Assembly (NCBI GenBank): GCA_947568835.1
Contig: OX387602.1
Span: 29,099,633 to 29,163,632 of the forward strand
Source of the DNA: Protonemura montana
Lineage: Eukaryota; Arthropoda; Insecta; Plecoptera; Nemouridae
Direction of reading: 5' to 3'
Length of the DNA stretch: 64,000 nt
Shown piece after piece: positions 49,567-62,672 of this stretch. Below the pieces are notes generated by a model. The model ran no database searches. It was given only the letters and a program-made list of their open reading frames with translations, and was not told the origin of the DNA. A program made the translations under genes and the position numbers. Within the stretch, counting starts at the first letter, position 1. The number at the start of each line of letters is the position of its first letter.

Positions 49567-49602
49567 TTGCAAAGTTGCAAGGTTGCAAGGTTGCAAGGTT
49601 GC
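49567..49602. repeat. 8-bp minisatellite, TTGCAAGG
   Basis: Four tandem units, the first being TTGCAAAG, followed by a partial TTGC. Confidence 0.9.
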
Positions 49603-52600
49603 TGTCAGCTCATTTAATGACTAGGTATCTTCCTAGCCTGACGAGATTATATTCATTCCACATGCATCCTTAAGTGGTCCCTCAGGACTTGTTGGGATAA
49701 ATGTTATCCTGAATCTGTTTACGAGATATGAACGAAAGTAATGTCTCTTTGAACCTCTTTGTGATAATATTTCATTGTTTATTATGAACTAGTTTCACGA
49801 GTAAAAACTTTATATTAAATAAAAAAAAAAAAAAATGTTGCATTAAATTTCAAGTCAATTAAAAAGCCAGTAAATTTATCTGCCGGAAAAATAACAAATT
49901 GGCTATTATCAAAAGTGATTTCACTTCAATTTTCCACGCAAACTATTCGGTAAAAAGTTTAAAAAATGCAATTTCAGAACTAGCGAGTTTCTTTACAACG
50001 CGTGGTCCGCTCGCAGGCTGTGCGATAAATTACAAGGAATAATTGCTCCAGAGATACTTTAATTACATTGCCAAGAAGATGCGATAAATCACTATTTTCT
50101 GCAACATAATATCACGTGGACCAAAAATTCCTGGGGCTTAAAAAGAATGAAATTTCACCCCGGCTGTAAAAATCTTCTTCCAGTCTCGATGGCAAGATCT
50201 TGACTCCCGAAGCGTCGTGCAGCAGGTGAAGCCAGCACCGAACGGTAGCGCGGCGATGTCGCAGGCACCGAGTCAAATGACTGCAGCAATTCACTAGCAG
50301 CGTTCATTTTTTATGGTAATCGAAGTTCCAGAAGTGAATAAAAAACAATTGGCAAAGTTGGGACCAACAGCGAGTCCCCGCCTCCTCGACGAATGTAGCA
50401 CAAAGGGTGACCCAGATCGCCAGCAAGTCTCTTCCGACGTTCAACTATCTTGCATCCTGATTAATTTTTCCTCCCGTTTTACGAGCGCAGACACGTGCGA
50501 AATGACCGTCTACCGCGCGTGCGCCAGCCTTTAATATTTGATGGCTGTCAAGTTTTTTTTTTATGGTGAATTTTCGGTCGTAAAATTTGAATGCCGCGTG
50601 GTCTTAGTTTCTGGGAAAAAGAAAAGCTATTCAGTTGAAGGACTCGGAAACAACTTTTGTTTTGTTTTATTGTTCAAAGAAAAGCCGAGGCCCATAAAGA
50701 CGAGGACTTCTTTTAACATAATGCTTGAGCTGTTGCTGGCACCCGCCATTTTCTACCACTTTGGCGTATGCAAAATGGCGATGTTGTTATAGTCGAACAT
50801 AAATCTGTCTTTTATTTCTCAGGCCACGGCTTTGCTAGGTTTCAAAAATAGATTTTTGTTTTGCAATTAAGCTGATCGATTTAAAGCGCCTCTGGAACGA
50901 GCGTGGTAAGCGGTTTACTTAATCGTCGACTAACTTGGTGTGAGAAACAAAGTAGTGGCATGAAAATAAGCTCGACTTCCGGTCGAAATATTTATGCATC
51001 TACACCAAACATTCCCTCAATCCAAAACGTACTTTATCTGATTGACACGACTAAAACATTTCACAATGAGCTTCCTCTTCTTTCCCCCCATCTCACACGT
51101 TCGCTTTGTCCACCTACACACTCTCACTCCCCTCTTACCCCTTTAAAATCATTTTTATCATCCCCCCACCGTCTAGCATCCCTTCTCCCTTCTACTAACT
51201 CTATCCTTGTCGATTGCACTCTTTTCCTCGTCCGCCTGTTATCGCAGACATAAAGGATTTGAAATTCCATTTGATCCAAGCCATTGCCTCCTTTCTCCTC
51301 GTTAGCCCCGCCCCAAGCCGTCCACGGGCCCCGACGGGCCCCCAGCGGTGGCCGTCGCCGCCGCCGTCGCCGCCGCCGCCGACCCAAGCTCCGGTCGGCG
51401 CTGATTCTTATTACCACTAATCCCGGATCGGTTTTCGATACACAAAAGGTTTTCTTGGAGCTCGCCGTGCTTCTTTTCCTTCTTTATATACTCTTTTACC
51501 TTCCTTAATTTCAGCCCTTTTCTTGTTGTGGCGTGATAAAGATTCGGGTGACAGCTGCTGCTGACTTCTAAACATTTCTCTTCTTTGGAAAATGCTTGCA
51601 GATTGGAAATAAAGTGCGTTCATTTTGTAACCGCTCGGCAGACACTCTGGCCACCACGCAATATCGATGTGACAAGGCTGAAGACCTTTCTTGTGGAGGA
51701 CCGAAAGACATTCTTAGCTTTGATGCCTAATTTCCGATAAGTTCCTGTTTAAAAGCAGTCTTCAGAACTGTTCTGACACGCACACAGAAGTTCTTGCGTG
51801 GCAAAAGTTTTTTTGTTTTTGTTATTTACCCATCGGTTTCATTGTGGTTTCACGCAGTTTCGTTTTCATTTAATTCTATTTCTGCGCCATCCTGCCAGCG
51901 AAAAGTCTTCAACAAGACAAGCAACTAACGGTTCTCACCGCCTTGCGTAGGTAGTCGGAACACAGAACTCCACTTTCAGTTTGATATATTTCATTTGAAA
52001 CTGACTGAGCCGGTAACCCCCGAGTGTTTTTGACTTTTCATTACACAGGCCGCTTGATGAAATGACACCCTTTAGAGAGCGACCCTCGGGAGTTATCACA
52101 CAGGATTATCCTTGCCTATCTTGGCATGGCCATCCGACTTCAAAACCTCCTCCTCCTAAGCATGACCTGCACCACCCGCGTGTAGAGCTCGCGCGTAACG
52201 GAGCGTGCGTAAAGTGCGTACACACACACACACGTGGGGGTTGACGTAGGCGCTCAAAGACGCCGCCGATGCATGACGAAGGCAGGAGGGTAATGAATGC
52301 GTTTGCCTTGCCCTTGGGTGCGATGCCCTAATGACAGGCGTCGGCGTCGGCGTCGGCGTCGGGAAACGAATAGCACGCGATTCTGTCTGAGGGCGTCCTT
52401 TTCTCGGCCCCCGTATCGCCGTCAAGCAAGACACGATCTTTTGCAGCAGATAAGACGGCACTCGAGATGGAGTGATACCCGTTCCAGAGTGATGTCAATG
52501 GTGGCACTTTGGGGATGGTCACGTGGGCTGAAAGAGATTTAAAAGCCTCTCAACGTCATGAACTATGCTCTAAAGCCTCTGTACCGAACGTATTCAATTT

Positions 52601-53079
52601 AAAGTTGCATGCAAGATGTCTTTTACCTCAGCGCGCAAAAGTGTGAGGACAAAAAGAAATTCGTTCCAATCCAGTTTGTCCTTCAAGTTGCCAGAATGCT
52701 TGATGAGATTCAACCACTTTGAATGTAGCTACGCGCTCCTTGAAGAAATCAATGCTGAGCGTCAATAACGAGCATTTTTGCTGAGCGTAGGCCTTCGAAG
52801 TAACTACCTACCTAAAAGTTGGCACGGTCCCCAAACCGCGCCACAGCAAAGCTACGGTGATTCCTGTAAATTTTACCAAATGGCGTTAATGCAGGTAACT
52901 GTCTCCTGTGTTCTCAAGAAATTTGTGGCTGAACAGTAATTGCTAGTTAAGAATTGTTAAGAGCTTTAGTTAGATCGGTGAATAAAGAACATAGGTGTTA
53001 TAGATGCACCTGATTAAAACGCCGCCACTCGGTTTAATCTAGAGAGACTTTTAATTGAAAACATAGACAAATTGATTGG
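49603..53079. other. No gene recognised
   Basis: Simple-sequence features only: a CGCCGC patch near 51355-51381, a CA run at 52219-52233 and a GGCGTC array at 52337-52362. A C/T-rich block (51070-51250) gives long frames that I regard as compositional. Confidence 0.45.
52337..52362. repeat. 6-bp repeat, GGCGTC x4
   Basis: Four tandem GGCGTC units ending in GG. Confidence 0.9.
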
Positions 53080-53600
53080 CGCTCGGCGCTGGCGTGGGTA
53101 TTATGAATTTATTTTCAATTAGTACGGTATGAAAACAATTACTGTTTGTCATTCTGATTATAATTCCTCTAGGATCGAACAACTATGTAGCTCAAACCGA
53201 TTTTAATTATTTAGAAACGCCACGTCGCGTTTTGTGTAAAACACCGACGGAACGTTTACACATTCATTAGCAACAACACTTCTGTAGCGAGCCGGGTTTA
53301 ATATTTGCAAAGCAGTGGTGGCAATTATTGTTAATAGACGCCCGTGATTGCTCTATGCCAACTATCCATCACGACCAATCGCGTGTCAATTGCATCACTT
53401 TGTCAGCTTCGTTCTGTCGCATGTCGGTTTGGTCTGCTGGCAAAGCATGGACTGGTCAATTAATTGCTCTTGTACGACCATGCGGTCGGTGTGATTACCA
53501 AAAGTGATTGCTGTTGGACTGCCCCGCGACAAGGGGAAAGGGGTGAATGTATGGGGTAAAATTGTGTCAAAATCAACTCGGGCCAATAACTAGCCCTGTC
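53080..53600. promoter_or_regulatory. Candidate enhancer-like block
   Basis: This stretch is repeat-free and unusually rich in ATTA, CAAT and TGATTG-type motifs (for example GGTCAATTAATTGCTC near 53454 and TAATTATTTAG near 53203). These resemble homeodomain and CCAAT-type sites. There is no direct evidence of activity, and AT-rich DNA produces such motifs by chance. Confidence 0.18.
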
Positions 53601-56600
53601 AATGACCCGACAATCTCGCAGTCTTGTTTTGAATGTTGTTAGGAAACTAGTATTATGGGAATTATTTTTTTCTTTGGGATGAGGTTTCAGGAAAGTGAGT
53701 TTTGCTTGACTTTATGAAGTCACCGAAGACGCGACTACGGAATATCAATGGCAGACAGCGACGGTTAAGCGTATGGCCCAAGTTTAATGATTCGAAGAAA
53801 GCCAATAAAAAAGTTCTAAAATATACCGTCTACCCAATGTTTTCGGTACAACTGTCCCTTATTTATGAGGTTTTATATAGCGATATTATTATAATACTGC
53901 ATCCGCTGGGATTGGGAACAGACACGGATAAAAAGAAGTCAAGTGCTGTTGCCATTCATCTCGTTCATAAACAAAGCTCGGGCAAATGGCAACGCTGGAA
54001 ACCTTGTTTTGCATGCCCCCATCCCCCCTGGGTTTTTGAGGACTTCTTAACGCCTGGACCCCCCGTGAAGGTAAAATCCCAAAGTTTTGATGCCAACCAA
54101 ACGCCCTCCACCCGCGCGTTTGCCAACGGGGTCTCTTGACTGATGCTCCCTCGAGGGAGTTTTCTTTTACGAGCTTTCTTTGGCATCCACTGGCTTAATT
54201 ATACGCTGATGGGCATGCAGTAAAAAAACATGATTTATGTAATCAAAGTATGATCGGGGCATAAACGATTTTATTGCCTGGTGTATAAGAGAAGAGGCCA
54301 TAAAGACCCGGTGTAGATTGTTTACTATGCACCCCTGCGCTGTGCCACGGGCTTTGCCATTGAGTCTGTGTTGTCTGTGAAGAGATCGGTCGGGGGTTCA
54401 AGCCCGCCAACGGGCATTGCTACTTGATTTAACCTGAGGGTTTTATTATTTTATTATATAATCAGGAACTAAACATTTAAATTGCTGGTAAAGTTATGTT
54501 TACTACGCCTCACCATACAGTCGAGCATCGAGTCGGGACTTGTAATGCTTGAACAAGTCGTTCAAATTTTACCGTTGTTTTTAATAACAAACTCGATTCT
54601 GCGAAGTTATTAATTTTATTTTATAACTTAAATATCTAAATTCACCGAAATAGCAGTCTTTCATGTATAAACTGAAACTCCGGATTAAACCTGTGAGTTA
54701 ATTCTGTCATAAACACAGTCCTTAACGGCAGAACGATACCCTCCCAAAACCCACCGATGATTTGGCTGCATAGTGAAATCGTTAGGGCCGTATCGCACCC
54801 TCTACTCGACGGCATCCTTAAATTATTAATGCCTGGATTGAGTGTGTTACATGCGGCGTTCCTGTTCGGAGTCTGGTAGAGTTGAAGGGATTACATTTCT
54901 GTCAGTCATGGAATATTTGAGGAGGCAACGCGATGCTTTCGCTGAAATCATGTCTACACTCCTAAGCCAGGGTTGGAGGAAACATGAGCCTAGTTATTTG
55001 TAATCATCTTAAATGACTACTGATTCTACATTAGGATATGTTTAGTGATATTGAAGGTTTGTTTATGTTTGGACTTTTGGTGTTTGTAAAACTTTCTTCA
55101 ATTATAATTGTACAAGATGTTGCTTTAACGTCTTGGGAACTACTTTTGTATGTGCATACTTAGCATAGCGAACTCTCTCCAAGTGACTAGTCCGCAGGGG
55201 ATGATAATTTAATAAGAAAGATGCTCACACTGTTCTACATAGCTGAAGGTGCTCTCTTCAATTACACCCATAATTTGAAACTAAAATTCTTGGCGCAACA
55301 TAAAATATGGACAAGATGATTGTTTATGCGAGCTGGGAGCATAAATCAGCCGGCGGTAGAATCACGTTTCGAAATTGCGTTCCACACTCCCCTGCATAAC
55401 GAGGATGCAGCCACGCAGTCGAGTGACTCGCTACTCTCTCTCTAGTATTAGACCGATGCAGGAGGTATTTATCCTAACGCTCGGATTAAATCTCTCCGCC
55501 ACGACGGGGTCCCGAGCAGGGTGGAGAGGGATGCTTTTCCGCGGCAAACCCCACGCGACTGACGCCTTTGAAAGTGCATTTTGCCCCCGGCGTGGTTGGG
55601 GCGTTGCAACGTTAGAGCCGAGATTTTGGCGGTGATTGCACAGGCTTTAGCTTTAAGACGAGATTACGCTGAGGGGAGGTTAATCTGCATTACAGCTTCG
55701 TTTGGTTAGAGAAGGCGCGGGATTTGTTTAGATTGGGGAGCTCGAGAGTTCATCTCTTTTAAGACGTGCTCAGGTTTTTGTGACAACGTCGATTTGCCGA
55801 TGACTTGTGGCTAGAGATTTTAACCTGATCCTTGCTTCGACTGAAAGCTCAATTAAAAATGGCTGTCAATGTGATCTGTCTTTTCATAAATCATTACCTG
55901 TGATTTAAATGCAAATTGGTATGAATTTTATTGCTTGTGCACTTTTTCAATAGTTTTCTGTAACTTTTCACTCCAAAAACTACGTTCAAAAGACTGATTT
56001 GTGTTCTTTTCTTTTTGTTGCAGGTATGTCTCTCACAAAGTTTCCCAAAAAATGCCCTGCACATGATGACCAACAGTCCGTAAGTCGGAGATTCGTTTAC
56101 ATTTCAATAGATTTAGAATTTACAAATCCTCGCAACCCACGAGATTGGTGCGCCGTTGTCTGAACGGCAATCAGCATGCGATTCTGGAACACAAAAGGAG
56201 ACATCTTTTCAACGAAAGTCAATTTTCTTATCTGAGCCGTAGAACGCTCAAGGCCTACGCTTGAAACTCTAAGCAATTGAGCTTTCATTGCTCACGACAA
56301 GGAATACAAATCCCAGCCACATTTCCCAGACCCGACATCGACTCACTTTCCCTGGCAAACGGCACCGCGACGCCGAATGCCGACGCCTCGAGGACGTCCC
56401 CGTCGACCGCTTTGCCCACATCGCGGCAGACTCCGTCAGCGACGCGAGATTGAGTGTTGTTATTAGAGGAACGATTCGCGTAGTGCGTGTCGACGCTGAT
56501 ACGCTGCGAGAACTTGCTCAGCGCGCCATTAGACGGTGATTCATCGGCAGAGCGCGCCACCATCGCGCGCTGATCAGTCACAATGAAATGTTCGTTCGGT

Positions 56601-57837
56601 GGAGCGCGGGATTTCAGTGCGATTCGCCGAGAAGCGCGACGTGGAAAGCCCGGGGGCGGGAGATTAGTGCTCTGTCGGGACGCGGTTTTAGCCTCACAAG
56701 CGTTTCTTACGAGTTGTCATGATAACTAAGGTTTAAGCAAGTGCTGGCAGCAATTTGCAGATTTCGCTCTCGGGCTGCATGCCCCGAGTCTTTTAACTAT
56801 TTCAGTGCAAGTGCTTTTTCTGATCATTGATCTAAAAATAAAAAAAGGGAATCGGTATTTACAAAGCTTCTAACAAGATCATGCTTAAAAAAAAAACTGA
56901 CTTTCTTTGCAGCATGTTTCAACAGACTTAACGTTAATTTCACAACTTCTAGGTTGTTTTTATTGGAAAGCTCTTATCACTTTTTATAACAGCTATAATG
57001 GTACAAGTTGTGGCTATTCGCACGTCGATTGGATAGCGCGTTTGAGTCTGGCGATGCTGTGTCTCGTGCGGATAGCAAGCTAGCTTGGGTTTTCTCCAGA
57101 GGACCGTGACAGTTAGACCAGGCGCCACTCAGGAAGGCGTCAAACTATTTTTATTGCCACTGAGAGCTGAAAATCGAGGCATTAAATTGGGAATGCGGGC
57201 GTCCGCCTTTCGCCGTCCTTGGCCGGGTGATTTCGATTTTTGATCTGGAAATTAAGGGAAGTTAAATGATTTAGTAGTTAGTCTGAGTAGGCAAGTAATG
57301 ATCTTCAATTTTGCAAGTGTTAAAAAAAAAAAACCAGTGTGGGCGATCTCAATGCAAATATTTGCAAAAAAATCTCTAAACTATTGCTCGTGCCGTAGTT
57401 TTCTTGACGGAAAACAACCATCGGTAATTACACAGCCGAGAAAAAGTTTTTCTACAACCATACGCTACACTTTCGAGCTAAACGACCAATTCAACAAACC
57501 GATTTGCATACGAATGTACGCGAAACATATTTGAATAATTCCCTGCATATGCCGAGCGAATGAAATCCTAAACTGCCTCCACGAAATCGGCAAACTTTCC
57601 CCCCCGGAGCGGTCTACGATCGCGCCAAGTTCGCCGCCTCCGTCGGCTTCCCATTAAAACTTGTCTCTCGTTACGAGTCGCGATCAACGCCCCCCCTCTC
57701 AGGTAACACCGCCGGCTATTAGCACGCCGCACCGTCGGCTAATGCGTTTGACATCACGCGTATGCGTGCCGCCGTGCGTGCTGCGACACCTGTTTCACGC
57801 GCCCCGTGAGTCGAGCGCGATGACGACACCTGCGAGA
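53601..57837. other. No gene recognised; one potential small exon
   Basis: The plus-strand frame at 53702-54139 (145 codons) has no domain. A B-box-like GGGGGTTCAAGCCCG at about 54393 has no convincing tRNA around it. The potential exon at 56024-56079 is described separately. Confidence 0.45.
56024..56079 (+). other. Potential 56-nt exon behind a ratchet-like acceptor
   Basis: A strong pyrimidine tract (TTCTTTTCTTTTTGTTGCAG) ends at 56023, directly followed by GTATGT. At 56080 there is a strong donor, GTAAGTCGG. The 56 bases between can be read as an exon. The phase starting at ATG 56026 is open for 18 codons up to the donor, and a second phase is open throughout. Neither peptide is recognised. 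Alternatively the AG/GTATGT junction is a recursive splice site and the following segment is the short cryptic exon that usually accompanies such sites in vertebrates. Confidence 0.3.
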
Positions 57838-57930
57838 CATAAACTAGCAAGTTTGTTATTAATTGGTAATATTAATTATGACAACAACGTGTGCCGCTCT
57901 CGCGGGGGGGTTAATTAATGAGAGTTTAAT
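57838..57930. promoter_or_regulatory. TAAT-rich candidate regulatory block
   Basis: TTATTAATTGGTAATATTAA, TTATGACAAC and TTAATTAATGAGAG lie within 90 bp. These resemble clustered homeodomain sites. This is motif density only. Confidence 0.2.
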
Positions 57931-60900
57931 AAGGGTTTTGTTTTGGGGGTTGGGGGGATGTTATGTTTGCGTGTGGTTAAAGAGGGCTCTGATTAAATGT
58001 GAATCTTTATGGCTGTGTTGACTGGAAATATTTGGTGCAGTCAGCGACATTTTGTTTCAAGCATTTCAGTAAACAGGGAATTAAATTTACAATTGTTTAA
58101 CTGCAAGTGTGTTTGCAATTAAACGCGTTGCCATTTCAAAACATATCATATTCTAATGGATATATTATTTCCTTTTTATTTAGTATAGGGTTTGCTGCCA
58201 TGGATGGAGGTGCCAGGTTTGCTCTGCGGGTTGCGTCTAGGGGCACGCGCTAAAACATTCTTGACCACTGAACACAACTCTTAAAACGCATGCAAATAAT
58301 TAAAAACTATATATTTCTTGGTTTAAAAATTACTTTTATGCGTAATGAGCTTTAACACATGTGTAACCAAACATTTTCGTGCATTTATGATTGATACAAA
58401 TGTCTAGAGCATATGATGGTTTTTAGACTCATGTCTACTTGATGTAAACTTAGCACTAGTTTTAAGAAAAACTATTTCAACTGGGTTATGAATGCTAAGT
58501 AAAGGGCTACTAAATTTCCCGACGTTTCGCAACATATACTAGTTACTTCTTCAAGGGGAAGAGCATCTTTTTTGTCTAGATCATCTTTCAAATCACTCTC
58601 TTTTAAGAATATGCCAAACGTTCCATGCTTGTCATTTGAGAAGTGACAGTAGCAATGACTTTAAAATCAAAATATCACTAGCGGCAACAAGGCCATACTC
58701 ACCTCCAACTTTGTCAAGTTACAGAAACGAAAGGAAACATTCAGTCAAAAATTACAGAAGACATTCGTCATGTCGCAAAACAAATTCATTCCGATCGAGC
58801 ATGACGTTGAACAATCAAAGCGTGATCACGTTTCAAAAAAAAAAAAAGTTGTAAAAACACTTGTCGTTTTCCCGGCGATTTTTTAATCAAGCAACACCAT
58901 CTTCTGTCCTCGTCGCTCTCTTCACCGCACACTTGACTGCTAATATTCTTTGTCTTGCGAACCGTCGGCGTCGTCGTCGTCGAGCACGTCTTGAGGCGCA
59001 CGCGCCGGCCACTCGACTACATGTCTGCAATTAATAATGCATGTATATTAACATGCATGGCCCATATTCTGCTAATGTTTGGAACCCTCCCCTGCGCACC
59101 CAACTGAACCGTGCCGCCGGGCTAGGGGCATGGAGGGAGAGAGAGACGGACAGCTTGGTACCGAGGCGACTGACCTCCGTTCGGCATCTCTACAGACAGG
59201 CCAGGGGCTAAATTTGCTGGATTTACACATTTCAAAAATGTTAATTTTAGGTGAAAATTTTGAGCAAGTTAATTTAATTTCCCCTTAAAAAAAAAAAAAA
59301 CTTACATAATTCTTTCTATTTTTTTTTCCTCCAATTCCGAGCTCTTTGTCAATGCGGTGATAAAGGACAAGAAGCATGCGTACAATACAAATACAATCAC
59401 TCACACCTTGCTTTCACTTCTTTCCAAATAGAAAGCTCTTTTTGATGATTTCAGTTTGAGCGAGTGGGTCGGTACACAAATGTTAGCAGTGTGCGTTGTT
59501 GACGTCATGGCGCTGGATGTATGTACAATTTAATACCCTAATGTTGTTAGCACTCAGAATACAGCCGGAGATTATGCGAGGAGAATTTTGCTTTGTGAAT
59601 CTAAATGACATCTAAAAATGTTTGCACACGCTTACATCTACGAAGTTTTGTCACCGTGGTTTCATTCGCATCGTGTCCCTGCCAATCGCTATGGACGCGG
59701 CACGGAGATGACCGGCAAATCGTGCTAGTTTCTCTGCAAGACAAGCTCCCCCGTCGCCTCCCGACGCCTCCCCACGACGGCCTCCCCGAGCGGACGCCGA
59801 TCCCCGTAAGCCCAAAGCCCAGGCCTACACGAAATAGTGATTGCCAGAGGTCTCTCCCTGGAGGACTCTGATGTATACACTTTATGCTTGTTGCCTCCGC
59901 CGAGAGAGCGCGCAAACTGTAAACAGAGACAAGGGATAGACTTTGCCGGCCTGCAAGAGAGACGGAGAAAGGGGGAAAAAATATCAGTTCTCTTTGTATG
60001 TTATTGTCTGCGTGAAGCTTGCGGTGGTTTTTGCGTGTGTTTGCGAGCTCGGCTCTCTTTCGGGGTGTTATTTGTTTCGCTTTTTATCTCTGAAAGTAGT
60101 CGAAATAATCATGTTTCTGTCGTCGTGCGCACGCGCTCGGCGCCGGCAGCGACGCGAGCTCGAAATTTGCTGCGTCACCAGTCGCCGGCGAAAGCCCGTG
60201 CCTCGTTTCAGCCGGCGCCGTCCTCCTTTGTCGAGTAATTCCGGCTAATACAGGTTCGTCGAGGACTGGCTAATGGACGCTGGCTTGCATTTACATAGTT
60301 TTAGGCAAGGCTCCAAAAATTTTCTCTTTGTGTAAAATTAGAGAACGCAATTTTTTTTTTTTTTTTTTTTGTGTGTATGTGCTCGGAGTAATTTGGCGGA
60401 GAGTCTCGTAACAGAATACTCCCGAAAAACTTAGCTCCATGATATCCTTTCAGGAAAACGTCCACATAAAACGGGATATCAAGACATATCCCCACCATTT
60501 ACACTTTCGCTTTCCTTTTCTTGCGCCTTGGGGTTTTTTTTTTTTCCCCGCCAACTCTCGGGGTCCGCCGAGTCTTGCCTGCCGTGTCGAGCACGCGATC
60601 CGACCCGCCGTGTGCCACATTTGCGTAGAACAAATGTAACGCATGATTGTAGCCGAGTCGGGCGGCAATCACGGCCATTCTGATACCCCTCGATTGCTGT
60701 GTAGAAGTTATCTAATCTTGCAGCACTGATCTCCCTCTTCTCTCTCTCTCGTACTCCTACCTTGTCGGTAAGCTACCGTCTCTTTCTACCATTCTGTCAG
60801 AACATTTGTATTTATCTACTTTTCTACTTTTACACTAACTTTCAATACCTACCCAATTCCATCTCCGAATGGCTGACTAGTCTTTTATGTGCTTTGAAAA

Positions 60901-62559
60901 TGACCCTGGGGCTTCCGACCTATACTTTAGAGTCTGCTTTATAGCTTTTTGCTTCATTCAGAAATCTTCTTTGCTAAGAAATTGACCATTTGAGATCCTC
61001 GGTTCGGCAAAGAATTGATTTTTATTTCTTGTTGCCAGTTGTATATAAACTACATTTGGATGATAGATCTTCAATCGCATGGGTCTTATTGCATGTGACA
61101 CTTCTCGTATAAGCCCTTGTCGACGAGAGCGATGGTAGCACAAGCAAAGCGATTAGTACATTCGACACAAGTTGTCAATAAATTGTTCATGTTCATACCA
61201 CTACTTACTTGGATTTCAAACGATCACGGACAAGCAACAATCACTCAGGAAATTGCACACAAATCCTTACCATATATATATAACAACGTGCATGCATCTC
61301 CCTCCAATAACCTCAAGTCTTGACCACAACGGCGACCGCCATCCGCCGCCTCCCGGCGCCGTACAATGGAATCAAAGCGTCAATGCGACACAAATTCCTC
61401 GTCCTTAAATCGCGCCTCTCGCCGAGAACCACATCAAATAATTATCACCGCCACCACAATGGAACTAATGCAAACATATCCCACCCCGAGCGCTGCCAGA
61501 CAATGCGACGACACGAATACCCGATGAAACAATCGCTGTCACGAGAGCCAGCTCGCGGTGCTCACGGCAATGTCGCGGGGATCACACAAGGCGTTGATTT
61601 ATTTGGCCCTAATGAGTTTTGTATGAACACACTGGCTGGAACAAACACGCCATTTTCACAAATAACGCGCTGAATTGAAAATGCTCACCGTTAAGCGAAA
61701 TGAAACGCGAAGAGAGAGCGAAACGAGCACTTAATAGAGTTCGCTTTCCACGTGCCATTTTCCATCTTAAATCATTTGGAACAATGTTTTTGTTTGAAAC
61801 GTTCGCTGCAAAGAAAGCGCGTATAATCAGCTTTGACTGTAGCGCTCCGCGGCGGTCGGCGAGCGAACTGAAAGCCGTTCGGGCAAAGCCTGCGCCTTGC
61901 GAATGCATTATGTAGAAGAATAAGAAGTAGAAAAAGAAAAAGAAGGAGAGGAAGAAGATCTAGTGAATAAACAGACGGCGCTGCGTGTGCGTGTGTGTGT
62001 GTGTAAAAGAGGCAGATAAACGAGATGAGAATCAGGAACACGGTTCTGTCTCGCGGTTCGGGTGTATAGAGGTGCCTGCCAGAGTATCGCGCGATGGAGG
62101 TGGCCGCGAAATTCTCAAGGGAAACGGAATCGTTTGGCGGTGAACGGAAGACGTTGGAAAGACACTATTTGCCTGTGAATAGCAAAAGGGTTGATCTTCT
62201 TATGTGTTTTGGCGCGAGCTGATGCGATATATTCATGAAATTCACGTGCACATTATCGTCCGATGCTGTCTGTACCCGCGCACGTGGTTTTTTTTTTGAC
62301 GACGACGACGCACGCGATTGTTGACTTCGGGGCCGAGATCTTTCCGCGTCGGGACCTGCGGTCCCCCGTGCGGCAAGCGTCCACGTCGCGGTCGCGGAAA
62401 GTCGAGCATGTCTCGTTAGCGAGCAGCGAGCAGTTACGAGAGCTCGCCAAGAAGTTGTGTCGGCAATTCATCTTGCCGTAACTCGCCTCGCAAGGTGTTT
62501 CATTTACATTTTGCTAATAAGATTTGCAAGCCGAGCGACGCCGGTCTGTGCCGCAATGT
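57931..62559. other. No gene recognised
   Basis: No coding region is supported. It contains repeat copy 2 at 58463-58558, a T-rich run at 60352-60370, a GT microsatellite at 61985-62004 and a short inverted repeat ATGCATGT/ACATGCAT at 59037-59058. The frames at 59837-60248 lie in a GC-rich patch and have no domain. Confidence 0.45.
58463..58558 (+). repeat. Dispersed repeat, copy 2
   Basis: It shares AACTATTTCAACTGGGTTAT, GAATGCTAAGTAAAG and TTTCCCGACGTTT with the copy at 39501-39575. It extends further through CGCAACATATACTAGTTACT and TCTTCAAGGGG. The extended part, read on the minus strand, folds like a degenerate hammerhead ribozyme. Confidence 0.55.
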
Positions 62560-62672
62560 GCTCTCGCTACATTAACGTCGGTTAAATAAATAAAAATATT
62601 AATTTCCTCCCGAATGCAAGTGCGCAATTAATTCAGAGCATGTATTCAATTACAATTCAATTAAGTTGAGTG
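62560..62672. promoter_or_regulatory. TAAT-rich candidate regulatory block
   Basis: TAAAAATATTAATTTCC, GCGCAATTAATTCAG and CAATTACAATTCAATTAAG lie within about 90 bp. It could be a homeodomain-factor cluster. No other support. Confidence 0.2.

Noticed and set aside
54385-54415. B-box-like GGGGGTTCAAGCCCG
   Set aside because: The upstream sequence gives no A box at a suitable distance and no cloverleaf.
57690-57710. Third ratchet-like site, CCCCCCCTCTCAG/GTAACA
   Set aside because: The donor half is weak and the pyrimidine tract is mostly a C run, so it may be composition only.
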